A stretch of 32,243 nucleotides of DNA, from NCBI GenBank assembly GCA_903853385.1, contig CAINTJ010000123.1, forward strand, positions 1 through 32,243. Reading direction: 5' to 3'. Positions 1 through 10,292 of the stretch are shown here, one piece after another (within the stretch, counting starts at the first letter, position 1; each line of letters begins with the position of its first letter). The notes below the pieces were generated by a model. The model was not told where the DNA came from and did not search any database. It saw only the letters and a list, made by a program, of their open reading frames with translations. This DNA is from an uncultured Gammaproteobacteria bacterium (lineage in GTDB: Bacteria > Pseudomonadota > Gammaproteobacteria > Pseudomonadales > Pseudohongiellaceae). Made by a program: the position numbers and the translations under genes.

Positions 1-385
1 GTTCGGCTTCTTCAATGATTTTCTGTTCAGCCAGCAGCTTTTCTTTTTCTGCGGCTTCTTTCTGTGCTTCTTCTACACTGCGTTTGACATAAGTGCGTTT
101 TTTACGCACTTCGACACTGACCGTCTTGCTGCGGCCCTGGTTATCAGAAGTTTTGAGTGTTTCGACGGTTTTCCGCTTGAGAACAATTTTGCCGGGGGCA
201 GTTTCTGCACCGGAGTTGTCACCGTGGCGGCTCTTGAGGAAAACCAGCAGCTTGGTACGCTGATCATTGTTGATAGGATCGGCAGCAGCAGTTTGCGGCA
301 GACCCGCCTCCTTGACTTGCTCAAGCAAGCGCTCAACCGGTACCCCAACCATCTTGGCCAAGTCTTGTATGGTTAAATCAGCCAT
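1..385 (-). CDS. infB: Translation initiation factor IF-2, N-terminal part (runs off the left edge)
   Basis: IF-2 is the GTPase that places fMet-tRNA on the 30S subunit and promotes subunit joining. Only the first 128 codons are present and the gene continues beyond position 1. The translation begins MADLTIQDLAKMVGVPVERL, the characteristic IF-2 N-terminal subdomain. It continues into the charged, K/E/A-rich linker (KRSVEEAQKEAAEKEKLLAE), which is expected to be helical. The GTPase domain lies outside the window. The ATG at 383-385 has a GGAG Shine-Dalgarno 6 nt upstream. The gene lies 39 nt downstream of the nusA stop on the same strand, the standard rimP-nusA-infB operon order, and no terminator lies between. 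Identification is firm from the N-terminus plus gene order. Confidence 0.95.
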   Translation of the reverse strand, partial: MADLTIQDLAKMVGVPVERLLEQVKEAGLPQTAAADPINNDQRTKLLVFLKSRHGDNSGAETAPGKIVLKRKTVETLKTSDNQGRSKTVSVEVRKKRTYVKRSVEEAQKEAAEKEKLLAEQKIIEEAE

Positions 386-424
386 CTATTACTCCTGCCC
401 AACCAGTTGGTGCAATCATTCAAT

Positions 425-1915
425 TCAGGCAAACCAGGGCGCCCTTGCTGTCAAAATCAGCTGGCCTGCTTTCGCCTCATCCATGCCGTCAATCACCATC
501 AGATCATCGACCGCCTGTTCAGCCAGGTCTTCCATGGTCTTGATACCCATTGATGCCATTGCCAAGGCCAGTTTGTTGTTCATACCTTCCATATTGAGCA
601 GATCGTCGGCAATACCCGCCTTGCTGATCTCTTCTTCCGAGGCAATGGCCCGGGTCAGCAGCGCATCCTTGGCGCGATTTCTCAGCTCATTGGCAATTTC
701 TTCGTCAAAATCCTGTATTTCAGCCAGCTCTTCGATCGGCACATAGGCAATTTCTTCCAGGCTTGTGAAGCCTTCCTGTACCAGGATATCCGCGACCTCT
801 TCATCCACATCCAGCGCCTGCATGAATACGGTGATGATGCTCGAGCTTTCTTTTTCCAGCTTGTCTGCGGCCTTTTCTTCGCTCATTACATTAATGGCCC
901 AACCGGTCAACTCCGCACTTAATTTCACGTTTTGACCATTGCGACCAATGGCTTGCGCCAGATTTTCTTCGGCAACAGCGACATCCATGGTGTGGGAGTC
1001 TTCATCAACCACAATGGAGGCAACTTCTGCCGGCGACATTGCATTGATAACCAGCTGGGCCGGGTTGTCATCCCACAGGATGATGTCGATACGTTCATTG
1101 GCCAGTTCGCCGGATACCACTTGTACGCGCGAGCCGCGCATACCGACGCACGCACCCACAGGATCAATACGCTTGTCATTGGTTTTCACAGCAATCTTGG
1201 CGCGTGAACCCGGATCACGTGCGGCAGCTTTGATCTCGATGATTTCTTCGGAAATCTCGGGCACTTCAATTTTAAACAACTCGATCAACATTTGCGGCGA
1301 GGTACGGCTCAGCAAAAGTTGCGGACCGCGCGCTTCCGAGCGCACTTCCGTCAACAGGGCACGAACGCGGTCATTGATACGGAAAGATTCCCGTGGAATC
1401 AGGTTTTCACGTGGCAGCAAGCCTTCCGCATTGTTGCCCAGATCGACGATGACATTGTCTCTGGTGACTTTTTTGACAGTACCCGACACCAGCTTGCCGA
1501 TCTTGCCCAAATATTCATTTACTACAATTTCTCGTTCGGCTTCCCTTACCTTCTGGACTATGACCTGTTTGGCGGTCTGGGCAGAAATCCTGCCGAACTC
1601 GACGTTGTCGATTTTCTCTTTGTGGACATCACCAACTTTAAGATTGGGATCAGCTTCAAACGCTTCTTCAATAGTAAATTCGGAACCCAGTGTTGCCATC
1701 TGGTCATCGGCAACCACTGTCCATTTACGGAAGGTTTCATAATTGCCGGTATTACGATCAATGACCACATCGCAATCAATGGTTTCTTCTTCCGGATAGC
1801 GTTTCTTGGTTGCAGAAGCCAATGCAGACTCCAGCGCCTTGAAGATCACTTCACGAGATACACCTTTCTCGTTGGATACGGCATCTGCCACCAAAAGAAT
1901 TTCTTTGTTGTTCAT
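425..1915 (-). CDS. nusA: Transcription termination/antitermination factor NusA
   Basis: NusA binds RNA polymerase and nascent RNA and modulates pausing, termination and antitermination. The 496-residue product has the full gammaproteobacterial architecture: N-terminal polymerase-binding domain (about 1-130), S1 domain (about 135-200), two KH domains with GxxG-type loops (GMRG near 258-261 and GRNG near 324-327), and two C-terminal acidic repeats (about 365-420 and 440-490). The frame stays open to an ATG at 1921, two codons earlier. I chose the ATG at 1915 because the AGG of the Shine-Dalgarno is about 9 nt from it but only 3 nt from the upstream ATG, and because the protein then begins MNNKEILLV, as E. 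coli NusA begins MNKEILAVV. It sits between rimP and infB in one operon. Confidence 0.97.
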   Translation of the reverse strand: MNNKEILLVADAVSNEKGVSREVIFKALESALASATKKRYPEEETIDCDVVIDRNTGNYETFRKWTVVADDQMATLGSEFTIEEAFEADPNLKVGDVHKEKIDNVEFGRISAQTAKQVIVQKVREAEREIVVNEYLGKIGKLVSGTVKKVTRDNVIVDLGNNAEGLLPRENLIPRESFRINDRVRALLTEVRSEARGPQLLLSRTSPQMLIELFKIEVPEISEEIIEIKAAARDPGSRAKIAVKTNDKRIDPVGACVGMRGSRVQVVSGELANERIDIILWDDNPAQLVINAMSPAEVASIVVDEDSHTMDVAVAEENLAQAIGRNGQNVKLSAELTGWAINVMSEEKAADKLEKESSSIITVFMQALDVDEEVADILVQEGFTSLEEIAYVPIEELAEIQDFDEEIANELRNRAKDALLTRAIASEEEISKAGIADDLLNMEGMNNKLALAMASMGIKTMEDLAEQAVDDLMVIDGMDEAKAGQLILTARAPWFA

Positions 1916-1970
1916 ATGCATTTACCTGCATTAATCCCGCAAAAATTAATTCACCCGGATCCGTTCTGGT

Positions 1971-2438
1971 TTAATCCTCTATCACCAGATTGGCTTTCTC
2001 GATTGTGTGGAGTGGAAATTTTAGAATTTCCGCACCCATGTTCACAATAATTTCTATATCTCCATCCGTGCCTGTCACTTCCTGCAACACGCCAGTGAAG
2101 TTTCTCCGTCCGCCCACATTACCGCTCAGGCGAATCTTAAGTTTTGAATTCAGATACAACTTGTACTGTTCCGGACGGAACAGGATCCGGTCCATGCCTG
2201 GCGATGAAACTTCCAGGGTATATTCATCCTTGATCGGATCTTCCACATCAAGGACGCTGCTGACTTGCCGGCTGGCCTCTGCGCAATCTTCAACATTGAC
2301 GCCGCCGGACTTGTCGATAAAAACCCTCAACAGGGTGTGCCTACCTTGACCCAGGTATTCAACACCCCACAACTGCAAGCCCAGTGCAATGATCACCGGC
2401 TCTATCATCTTCTGGATGACTTCGGCTTTTGTCGCCAT
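1971..2438 (-). CDS. rimP: Ribosome maturation factor RimP
   Basis: RimP is needed for maturation of the 30S subunit. The 155-residue product carries the family's N-terminal alpha/beta domain (GVEYLGQGRHTLLRVFIDK, then VNVEDCAEASRQVSSVLDVE) and the signature LEVSSPGMDRILF near residues 80-95, followed by a small C-terminal beta-barrel. The frame is open for 39 more codons upstream, but the ATG at 2438 gives the usual family length (about 150) and has AAAGGTG just upstream. The gene is first in rimP-nusA-infB. Its leader (2439-2574) contains a 12-bp inverted repeat and a terminator-like hairpin, described separately, which suggests control of the operon by RNA structure. Confidence 0.96.
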   Translation of the reverse strand: MATKAEVIQKMIEPVIIALGLQLWGVEYLGQGRHTLLRVFIDKSGGVNVEDCAEASRQVSSVLDVEDPIKDEYTLEVSSPGMDRILFRPEQYKLYLNSKLKIRLSGNVGGRRNFTGVLQEVTGTDGDIEIIVNMGAEILKFPLHTIEKANLVIED

Positions 2439-2457
2439 ATCACCTTTCCGTACAAAC

Positions 2458-2478
2458 AAAAAATGGGCACCAGGCCCA
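2458..2478 (-). promoter_or_regulatory. Attenuator-like hairpin in the rimP leader
   Basis: Read on the minus strand, the sequence is TGGGC-CTGGT-GCCCA followed at once by six T residues and then GTTTG. This is a 5-bp stem and U-tract ending about 20 nt before the rimP start codon. It has the form of a weak intrinsic terminator inside the leader of the rimP-nusA-infB operon, so it may act as an attenuator. The stem is short and the function is inferred only. Confidence 0.4.
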
Positions 2479-2531
2479 CTTCGAATCAGCTGCTTTTTGC
2501 GCAGCGCTTGCATTTGCTGAACATGGTTTGC

Positions 2532-2566
2532 CAGATGCCTGAGCGCTACTTGCACTCAGGCATCTG
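2532..2566 (-). repeat. Perfect 12-bp inverted repeat in the rimP leader
   Basis: The arms CAGATGCCTGAG (2532-2543) and CTCAGGCATCTG (2555-2566) are perfectly complementary around an 11-nt loop. There is no T-run after it on the minus strand, so it is not a simple terminator. It lies between the terminator at 2575-2598 and the attenuator-like hairpin at 2458-2478, upstream of rimP. It could be a structured leader element or a protein-binding dyad. Confidence 0.6.
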
Positions 2567-2574
2567 AAAGCACC

Positions 2575-2598
2575 AAATAAAAAGCCCCATGTAGGGGC
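2575..2598 (-). terminator. Intrinsic terminator downstream of the tRNA genes
   Basis: On the minus strand the stem GCCCC-TACAT-GGGGC is followed by TTTTTATTT. It lies after tRNA-Leu and tRNA-fMet and before rimP, so it should end the secG/tRNA transcript and partly insulate the rimP operon. Just upstream of it is a second perfect 8-bp hairpin with a 5-nt loop (2610-2630), which may protect or help process the tRNA transcript end. Confidence 0.75.
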
Positions 2599-2667
2599 CT
2601 TCTATTCCAGCACTGACCATGTGTCAGTGCCGATTTCCATCCTGGCATTCAAACCCAGGAAGGTAGT

Positions 2668-2744
<77 letters not shown>

Positions 2745-2849
2745 ATAATTCCGATTAATCCAGCAAGGGCGCGGATTATATGTATCGACCTTGGTCTGGT
2801 CAATAAAAGGATGCTGATAAAACCAATACCAGCTAAATGAATCAAAATA

Positions 2850-2934
2850 TGGTGCCCAAGGCCGGACTTGAACCGGCATAACCGAAGTCACTACCCCCTC
2901 AAGATAGCGTGTCTACCAATTTCACCACTTGGGC
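2850..2934 (-). tRNA. tRNA-Leu (anticodon GAG)
   Basis: An 85-nt type II tRNA with a long variable arm. The acceptor strands GCCCAAG and CTTGGGC pair perfectly, followed by discriminator A and encoded CCA. The anticodon loop TTGAGGG gives anticodon GAG (2898-2900), reading CUC and CUU. It begins 21 nt after the secG stop and is the equivalent of E. coli leuU, so it is probably co-transcribed with secG and tRNA-fMet and ended by the terminator at 2575-2598. Confidence 0.96.
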
Positions 2935-2955
2935 ATTAATTTAATTTACCGCTGT

Positions 2956-3381
2956 TTACTTGTCTGGCTCAACAGGTTTCGTTGTCGCCTGACTTTCATC
3001 AACCTGCTGAGGGGCAGCAGATTCAACGGTTGCGGACTGGGTAGCCGCCGCAGGAGCTTGTGCCGCTTTACTGACACTCGTAGAGGGCAAATCACCGGCA
3101 GCACCCGGATTTGCCAACAACGAATCTTCAACTTGTACACCTGAATCCGCCTGATGCTTGGCAAGCACCGCAAGACCCAGGCTGGTAACAAAAAACACCA
3201 TCGCCAACAGCGTGGTGGATTTGGTTAATGCATTGCCACTGCCGGCACCGCCAAAGATGGTCTGGGAAGCTCCACTGCCAAACGATGCTCCCATATCGGC
3301 GCCTTTGCCATGCTGGATCAGCACCAGCCCTATGATGGCCACTGCCGACAATACATGCACCACAATAATCAACTGTTCCAT
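2956..3381 (-). CDS. secG: Preprotein translocase subunit SecG
   Basis: SecG is the small inner-membrane subunit of the SecYEG channel. The 141-residue product begins MEQLIIVVHVLSAVAIIGLV, a first membrane helix. It then has the family signature loop (QHGKGADMGASFGSGASQ, about 22-40) and a second helix (LLAMVFFVTSLGLAVLA, about 54-70). The C-terminal tail of about 65 residues is rich in A, P, Q and V and is low complexity, as is usual for SecG. A longer reading from a TTG at 3420 was rejected because it adds a hydrophilic extension before the first helix. It follows tpiA directly, and the two tRNAs follow it. Confidence 0.95.
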   Translation of the reverse strand: MEQLIIVVHVLSAVAIIGLVLIQHGKGADMGASFGSGASQTIFGGAGSGNALTKSTTLLAMVFFVTSLGLAVLAKHQADSGVQVEDSLLANPGAAGDLPSTSVSKAAQAPAAATQSATVESAAPQQVDESQATTKPVEPDK

Positions 3382-3420
3382 ATTAATCTTTACCTGACTC
3401 TTGACCCGGCTATTGCCCAA

Positions 3421-4173
3421 TCACTTGCTGAATCCGGCGCATATCGCCAGAAAATCTTTCACAATCAATGACGCACCACCCACCAACGCGCCATCAACAT
3501 CCTGCTGTTGCGCCAGCATGACTGCGTTGTCCGCCTTCACGCTTCCACCATACAGTATCCGCATGGCGCTGGCAGAACTGTGGCTCGCAATATAATTGCG
3601 TATGAAGCCATGTACGTCCTGGGCTTGCGCCGGGGTTGCAGTGACTCCGGTGCCGATTGCCCAAACCGGCTCATAGGCAATCACGGCAGCGGCAAATGCC
3701 TCATTTCCACAAACTTGCAACACTGCATCCAGCTGGCGCCGCACAACGCTTTCGGTAACGCCCGCTTCGCGCTCCCCTTCATTTTCACCGACACAAAGAA
3801 TCGGTATCAGCGCATTGCGACATGCGGCGGCAAATTTGGCTGCTACAAAATCATCGGTTTCACCAAGCAATCTGCGACGCTCGGAATGACCCACCACTAC
3901 ATACTTGCATCCCACATCCAGCAACATGTGGGGGGATATCTCGCCGGTAAAGGCACCATGCTCTGAATCATGCAGATCCTGGGCTCCCAAGCCCATTCCG
4001 GTCTCCTGCAGTAGTGACCGAACCTCGTTCAGGTATACAAATGGGGGACACAGCACAATTTCACACTGCCCCGATTGCCCCTGCGGCTTGGTCAGGTCAT
4101 GGATATAATTTTCTATCCACTTGCTCTGGCCATGCATTTTCCAGTTGGCAACTACCAAAGGCTTGCGTTTCAT
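3421..4173 (-). CDS. tpiA: Triose-phosphate isomerase
   Basis: This enzyme interconverts dihydroxyacetone phosphate and glyceraldehyde 3-phosphate in glycolysis. The 250-residue TIM barrel has all catalytic residues: Lys12 in NWKMHG, His96 in VVGHSERR, Glu168 in AYEPVWAIGTG (start of the flexible loop 6), and the phosphate-binding GGSV near 210. The ATG at 4173 gives the usual length. A TTG six codons upstream would extend it, but neither start has a strong Shine-Dalgarno. The position between glmM and secG is the Pseudomonas arrangement. Confidence 0.96.
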   Translation of the reverse strand: MKRKPLVVANWKMHGQSKWIENYIHDLTKPQGQSGQCEIVLCPPFVYLNEVRSLLQETGMGLGAQDLHDSEHGAFTGEISPHMLLDVGCKYVVVGHSERRRLLGETDDFVAAKFAAACRNALIPILCVGENEGEREAGVTESVVRRQLDAVLQVCGNEAFAAAVIAYEPVWAIGTGVTATPAQAQDVHGFIRNYIASHSSASAMRILYGGSVKADNAVMLAQQQDVDGALVGGASLIVKDFLAICAGFSK

Positions 4174-4266
4174 GAGTTCACTAATTCGCAATTTATGCCA
4201 GCAAAAAGGCCGGCAAGTCTAACCAAGAAGACATCTACAAGCAAGGAAAGAGGCTCTGGCAATGGC

Positions 4267-5601
4267 TTAGCCAACTTGTGCCCGGACTACATCTGCCAAC
4301 TGGCTGGCCAGTCTGGCAACCAGCGCGGCATCCTCCCCTTCCACCATCACTCTGACCACCGGCTCAGTGCCTGAAGGCCTTAACAGTACGCGCCCGCGGC
4401 CACCCAGTATGGACTCGACTTCTTTTTGGGCGGCAGCAATCACTGGGTTGCCAGCCAGCAGCTCTCGACTTCTCATTTTGATATTGATCATGACCTGCGG
4501 GAATTTGCTCATGCCACTCTTGAGGTCTGCCAATGACTTGCCACAACTTTGCATGGCGGCCAGCACCTGCAAGGCCGCCACAATCCCATCGCCGGTAGTA
4601 GTCATATCCAGACATATAAGGTGGCCTGAAGACTCACCGCCATAAATCCAGCCATTGGCCTTCAATTCTGCCATTACAAAGCGGTCGCCAACATTGGCTC
4701 GCACCAGGTCAATGCCTCGACCCTTGAGGGCCAATTCAAGTCCGAGATTGCTCATCAGGGTTCCCACCACACCCCGCCACGAAGAAGTTGCAGAAAATTT
4801 GCTGCTGGCAATGATGAAGAGCAGCTCGTCGCCATCTACCAGCGCCCCGGTGTGGTCAACCATGATGACCCTGTCGCCATCACCATCGAAAGCAATGCCA
4901 AGATCAGCCTGCTGCTCGACAACGGCCTCCACCAGCTTCTGTGGATGCGTTGAACCGCAATTCTCATTGATATTCAAGCCGTCCGGCTTGTTGCCTATAA
5001 CGGAAACTTTAGCGCCAAGTTCCTGAAAAACATTGGGAGCAATGTGATAGGTAGCGCCGTTGGCGCAATCGACCACAATTTTGAGACCGTTCAGTTTCTG
5101 TGGAGCTTTATAGGTGCTTTTGCAAAACTCGATATAACGACCCGCCGCATCATTGATACGAGCCACTTTGCCAATCGCATTGGATGGCACAATCACAAAA
5201 TCCTCGGACATTGCCCTTTCAATGGCCAATTCGATTTCATCATCAAGTTTGGCTCCTTCGGCAGAAAAAAACTTGATGCCGTTGTCCTGATGCGGATTAT
5301 GGGAGGCACTGATCACGATACCTGCCTGTGCCCCGAAAGTACGGGTCAAATAGGCAATGGCGGGCGTTGGCATTGGTCCCAGCATATTGATATCGATGCC
5401 GGCAGAACTGAGCCCAGCTTCCAGTGCTGCCTCAAACATGTAACCGGATATGCGGGTGTCTTTGCCAATCAAGACCTTGCCTTTGCCTTTTTGAGCAAAG
5501 ACTTTTCCCGTGGCCCAGCCAAGCTTGAGCATGAAATCCGGCATGATCGGATATTCACCAACTGCACCACGTATGCCATCCGTTCCAAAATATTTTTTCA
5601 T
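4267..5601 (-). CDS. glmM: Phosphoglucosamine mutase
   Basis: GlmM converts glucosamine 6-phosphate to glucosamine 1-phosphate on the route to UDP-GlcNAc for peptidoglycan and LPS. The 444-residue product starts [12 protein letters not shown]. It has the phosphorylated active serine (Ser100) in [12 protein letters not shown], the metal-binding DGDGDR loop near residue 240, and the C-terminal phosphate-binding [15 protein letters not shown]. The ATG at 5601 has a strong GGAGG 4-5 nt upstream. The frame is open 15 codons further but lacks that context. It starts 10 nt after the folP stop, so the two are co-transcribed. Confidence 0.97.
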   Translation of the reverse strand: MKKYFGTDGIRGAVGEYPIMPDFMLKLGWATGKVFAQKGKGKVLIGKDTRISGYMFEAALEAGLSSAGIDINMLGPMPTPAIAYLTRTFGAQAGIVISASHNPHQDNGIKFFSAEGAKLDDEIELAIERAMSEDFVIVPSNAIGKVARINDAAGRYIEFCKSTYKAPQKLNGLKIVVDCANGATYHIAPNVFQELGAKVSVIGNKPDGLNINENCGSTHPQKLVEAVVEQQADLGIAFDGDGDRVIMVDHTGALVDGDELLFIIASSKFSATSSWRGVVGTLMSNLGLELALKGRGIDLVRANVGDRFVMAELKANGWIYGGESSGHLICLDMTTTGDGIVAALQVLAAMQSCGKSLADLKSGMSKFPQVMINIKMRSRELLAGNPVIAAAQKEVESILGGRGRVLLRPSGTEPVVRVMVEGEDAALVARLASQLADVVRAQVG

Positions 5602-5611
5602 GATCCTCCTG

Positions 5612-6466
5612 TCACCTCTTTGCCTGCTGACCAGGCGCCAGGTCATTTACTGCATGCCAAACTTTCGCCGCATCGACCATGCCTGCTACATCATGCGTTC
5701 TGATAATGCAGGCTCCATTCTGCATCGCGAGCACTGCAGCAGCAATGCCGGCTGCCTCCCGCTCTTGTTCCATTTTGCCACTCAACTCTCCCAGCATGCG
5801 CTTGCGGGACATGCCCACCAGTATCGGCAGATTCAGTGTCTGCAGCTCTGGCAACCGGGCCAACAGCACCAGATTGTGCTGAAGGGTTTTGCCAAAGCCG
5901 AAGCCGGGATCTATCAACAACTCGTTTACACCACTGTTTTGGCAAGCTGCAATGCGTGAGCGCAGAAACCCTGCGACTTCAGCAACCACGTCACCGTAAG
6001 CCGGCTGCTTTTGCATGGTAGCGGGAGCTCCCTTCATATGCATAAGACACACAGGCAGTTGCACTTGTGCAGCTGCGGCGAGCGCGCCCGGCTCAGTCAA
6101 GGCGCGCACATCATTGATCAGGCCTGCGCCAGCTCCAGCCGCGGCCTTGATAAGAACCGCAGAGCTGGTATCGACCGACAACACCACATCGAACCGGGTA
6201 GCTAGCGCCTGCAAGACCGGCAACACCCGCTCCATTTCCTGCTGGCTTGATACCGGCTCAGCTCCAGGCCGGGTGGATTCACCACCAACATCCAGCAATG
6301 TAGCTCCAGCCCGCACCATTAGACTGGCACGATCAATCACTTTCTCCAGCCGCAGCAGGCCGGCGCTGAACAGTTCGCCACCATCTGAAAAAGAATCAGG
6401 GGTAATATTGAGAATGCCCATCACCTGCACGATGGAAAGATCAAGTGTTCTGCTACCGAAGCGCAT
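5612..6466 (-). CDS. folP: Dihydropteroate synthase
   Basis: FolP condenses p-aminobenzoate with dihydropterin pyrophosphate in folate synthesis and is the sulfonamide target. The 284-residue TIM-barrel protein has the signatures [15 protein letters not shown] (about 16-30), GGESTRPGA (about 60-68), the substrate-site DPGFGFGK, and LVGMSRKRM near 215-225. The ATG at 6466 has AAGG about 7 nt upstream. It lies between ftsH and glmM as in E. coli, but a strong terminator (6495-6525) separates it from ftsH, so folP-glmM may have their own promoter or depend on readthrough. Confidence 0.97.
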   Translation of the reverse strand: MRFGSRTLDLSIVQVMGILNITPDSFSDGGELFSAGLLRLEKVIDRASLMVRAGATLLDVGGESTRPGAEPVSSQQEMERVLPVLQALATRFDVVLSVDTSSAVLIKAAAGAGAGLINDVRALTEPGALAAAAQVQLPVCLMHMKGAPATMQKQPAYGDVVAEVAGFLRSRIAACQNSGVNELLIDPGFGFGKTLQHNLVLLARLPELQTLNLPILVGMSRKRMLGELSGKMEQEREAAGIAAAVLAMQNGACIIRTHDVAGMVDAAKVWHAVNDLAPGQQAKR

Positions 6467-6494
6467 TGGAAGCCTTGTACTTTTCCCGAAATAT

Positions 6495-6525
6495 CACAAA
6501 TGAAAAGGAGCTCCGCAGAGCTCCT
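6495..6525 (-). terminator. Intrinsic terminator between ftsH and folP
   Basis: The arms AGGAGCTC (6506-6513) and GAGCTCCT (6518-6525) form a perfect 8-bp stem with a 4-nt loop. On the minus strand the stem is followed by TTTTCATTT. It lies 62 nt after the ftsH stop, so it should terminate ftsH transcription before folP. Confidence 0.85.
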
Positions 6526-6586
6526 GAAATTTCAAACAGGGCGGCTGAACACCGCAATGTTTAGTCCTGAAAATTCCAATGCCGAA

Positions 6587-8512
<1,926 letters not shown>

Positions 8513-8729
8513 GTTGTTCAAGACCCGTTCCTCGATATCAATGCAGTGACAACCACAGCTAAACCCTTGATACGTACCGGATACTGCCTCCCGTGTAGTA
8601 AGTGCCAACATTCTGGCATGAACCAATACAAATTGCCTGCTCGCCGGAATGCGCTTGCGGGTGCAGTAACAGAACTACCTTAGCAAACCCCACCTTAACT
8701 GAAAGTGTGCTGCATCACTTTAATACTAA

Positions 8730-9347
8730 TCATTTTTTCCCTTTTGCGAGCAGATAAACCTCACGCGAGCGGGCGCGGGATGCCTCGGGTTTGCGACTTG
8801 CCACTGACCCGTATTCCTGACGCAGCCGCTGCAATAACTCATTGAATCCTTCTCCCTGGAACACTTTCATCAACAAAACCCCACCTTCCCGCAGCGTCTT
8901 TCCTGCAAAATCCACCGCCAGATCAACCAGATACATGGCTTTGGGCTGATCGATGTCGTTCATACCACTTAAGTTGGGGGCCATATCCGAAATTACAAGA
9001 TCAACCGGCTTGCCTTCCAACGCTTCCAGGATCTGGTTGAAGCAGGCTTCTTCAGTAAAATCACCCTGAATAAAGTGCACGCCATCCACCGGCTCCATCT
9101 CGAGAATATCCGAGGCCACCACCCTGCCACCCGGCTTGACCAGGCGGCTGGCGATTTGCGCCCAACCGCCGGGGGCACAACCAAGATCGACCACAATCAT
9201 GCCGGGCTTGAGCAGTTTGTCCTTTTGATGGATTTCCAGCAATTTGAAGCTGGCGCGCGAGCGATAACCCGCGTCACGCGCCTTCTTGACCCACTGATCA
9301 TCGAAATGCTCTTGCAGCCATTGCTTGCTGCTACTCGACTTGGCCAT
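8730..9347 (-). CDS. rlmE: 23S rRNA 2'-O-methyltransferase RlmE (FtsJ/RrmJ)
   Basis: RlmE uses S-adenosylmethionine to methylate the ribose of U2552 in 23S rRNA late in 50S assembly. The 205-residue Rossmann methylase has the SAM-binding [13 protein letters not shown] (about 52-64). The catalytic K-D-K-E set is complete: Lys35 (SFKLLEIH), Asp121 (ISDMAPN), Lys161 (LLMKVFQG) and Glu196 (SREVYLLA), each offset by three from the E. coli positions. It precedes ftsH on the same strand as in E. coli, and is divergent from yhbY. Confidence 0.96.
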   Translation of the reverse strand: MAKSSSSKQWLQEHFDDQWVKKARDAGYRSRASFKLLEIHQKDKLLKPGMIVVDLGCAPGGWAQIASRLVKPGGRVVASDILEMEPVDGVHFIQGDFTEEACFNQILEALEGKPVDLVISDMAPNLSGMNDIDQPKAMYLVDLAVDFAGKTLREGGVLLMKVFQGEGFNELLQRLRQEYGSVASRKPEASRARSREVYLLAKGKK

Positions 9348-9363
9348 AGCTCAACCTGCCAGT

Positions 9364-9396
9364 ACCGTTACTAGTACAGTAGAATACGCCCTCATA
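9364..9396 (+). promoter_or_regulatory. Possible sigma-70 promoter for yhbY
   Basis: In the 67-bp divergent gap between rlmE and yhbY, the plus strand has TAGAAT (5 of 6 matches to the -10 consensus), with CTGCCA (4 of 6 matches to TTGACA) 18 nt upstream. The coordinates are approximate. Spacing and position suit yhbY, but the -35 match is modest. Confidence 0.35.
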
Positions 9397-9414
9397 CTGG
9401 AGCATCTACTACTC

Positions 9415-9735
9415 ATGAAATCCAACAACCAAACCCGCAAACAACTTCGCGCCATTGGCCACAAACTGAATCCTGTACTCATCATCAGCAACGGTCTGTC
9501 CGACAACATTGCCGCAGAACTGGAGCGGGCACTGGCCGACCATGAACTGATCAAGATCCGCGTCAATGCCACCGACCGGGAAGAAAAACAGGTAATCATC
9601 AATGCCATTTGCAAGGCGCATCAGGCGGAGCTCATCCAGCTGACCGGCCACATTGCACTGTTGTTTCGTGCTGCGCTGAAGCAGAAAAAGGAACTGTCCA
9701 ATCTGGTTCGATTTGCTGCCTTGATCAAAAACTGA
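9415..9735 (+). CDS. yhbY: CRS1/YhbY-type RNA-binding ribosome assembly protein
   Basis: A 106-residue single-domain CRM protein associated with pre-50S particles. The core HKLNPVLIISNGLSDNIAAELERALADHELIKIRV aligns with E. coli YhbY, including the invariant ALADHELIK helix. The loop that reads GSNG in E. coli is ISNG here. The frame is open upstream, but the ATG at 9415 (MKSNNQTRKQL) gives the usual length. It is divergent from rlmE and ends 16 nt before the convergent greA stop. All three genes act on ribosomal RNA or transcription, and their clustering is conserved in Gammaproteobacteria. Confidence 0.93.
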   Translation: MKSNNQTRKQLRAIGHKLNPVLIISNGLSDNIAAELERALADHELIKIRVNATDREEKQVIINAICKAHQAELIQLTGHIALLFRAALKQKKELSNLVRFAALIKN

Positions 9736-9751
9736 AAGCGGAGCGGCAGCC

Positions 9752-10228
9752 CTACAGGTGTTCAACCTTGTCGATTTCGTAGGCAATGTCGCCACTGGGG
9801 GCTTTCACCACGATTTCGTCACCCTCTTCCTTGCCCATCATCGCGCGAGCTACCGGCGAGGTGTAGGAAATCTTGCCTGACTTCACATCAGCCTCATCTT
9901 CACCAACGATTTGATAAACCACTTTGCGGTCGCTGGCTGTCACCAATAACGTCACGGTAGTGCCAAACATCACTTTGCCGGTGCTGGGGATTTTGGCGAT
10001 GTCGATGATTTCGGAGTCTGCCAGTTTGCCTTCGATTTCCTGGATGCGACCCTCGCAGAAACTCTGCTGCTCGCGGGCAGCATGATATTCGGCATTTTCT
10101 TTCAGATCACCGTGGGCACGTGCTTCTGCGATGGCCTGGATGATGCGTGGACGTTGCACCTGTTTGAGGTCATACAGCTCTGCGCGCAACCGCGCTTCGC
10201 CACCTACTGTCAATGGAACCCTACGCAT
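9752..10228 (-). CDS. greA: Transcription elongation factor GreA
   Basis: GreA enters the RNA polymerase secondary channel and stimulates cleavage of backtracked RNA. The 158-residue product is the same length as the E. coli protein. It has the N-terminal coiled coil (about 10-75) with the tip acidic residues Asp41 and Glu44 in [16 protein letters not shown], and a C-terminal FKBP-like domain (80-158). An in-frame stop lies 6 nt before the ATG, so the start is fixed although the ribosome-binding site is poor (AAAGG directly abuts the ATG). It follows carB by 64 nt, the Pseudomonas carA-carB-greA arrangement. Confidence 0.97.
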   Translation of the reverse strand: MRRVPLTVGGEARLRAELYDLKQVQRPRIIQAIAEARAHGDLKENAEYHAAREQQSFCEGRIQEIEGKLADSEIIDIAKIPSTGKVMFGTTVTLLVTASDRKVVYQIVGEDEADVKSGKISYTSPVARAMMGKEEGDEIVVKAPSGDIAYEIDKVEHL

Positions 10229-10292
10229 CCTTTATCTCGTCTAATCGTCTGTGCTGAAGTGGACTGGCCTGGAATACAAGATCTTGAAAAGT

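Noticed and set aside
9475-9500. Altered GxxG loop in YhbY (ISNG instead of GSNG) as a loss of RNA binding
   Set aside because: The rest of the CRM domain is well conserved, and as I recall this loop also varies in other gammaproteobacterial YhbY proteins, so it is not evidence of lost function.
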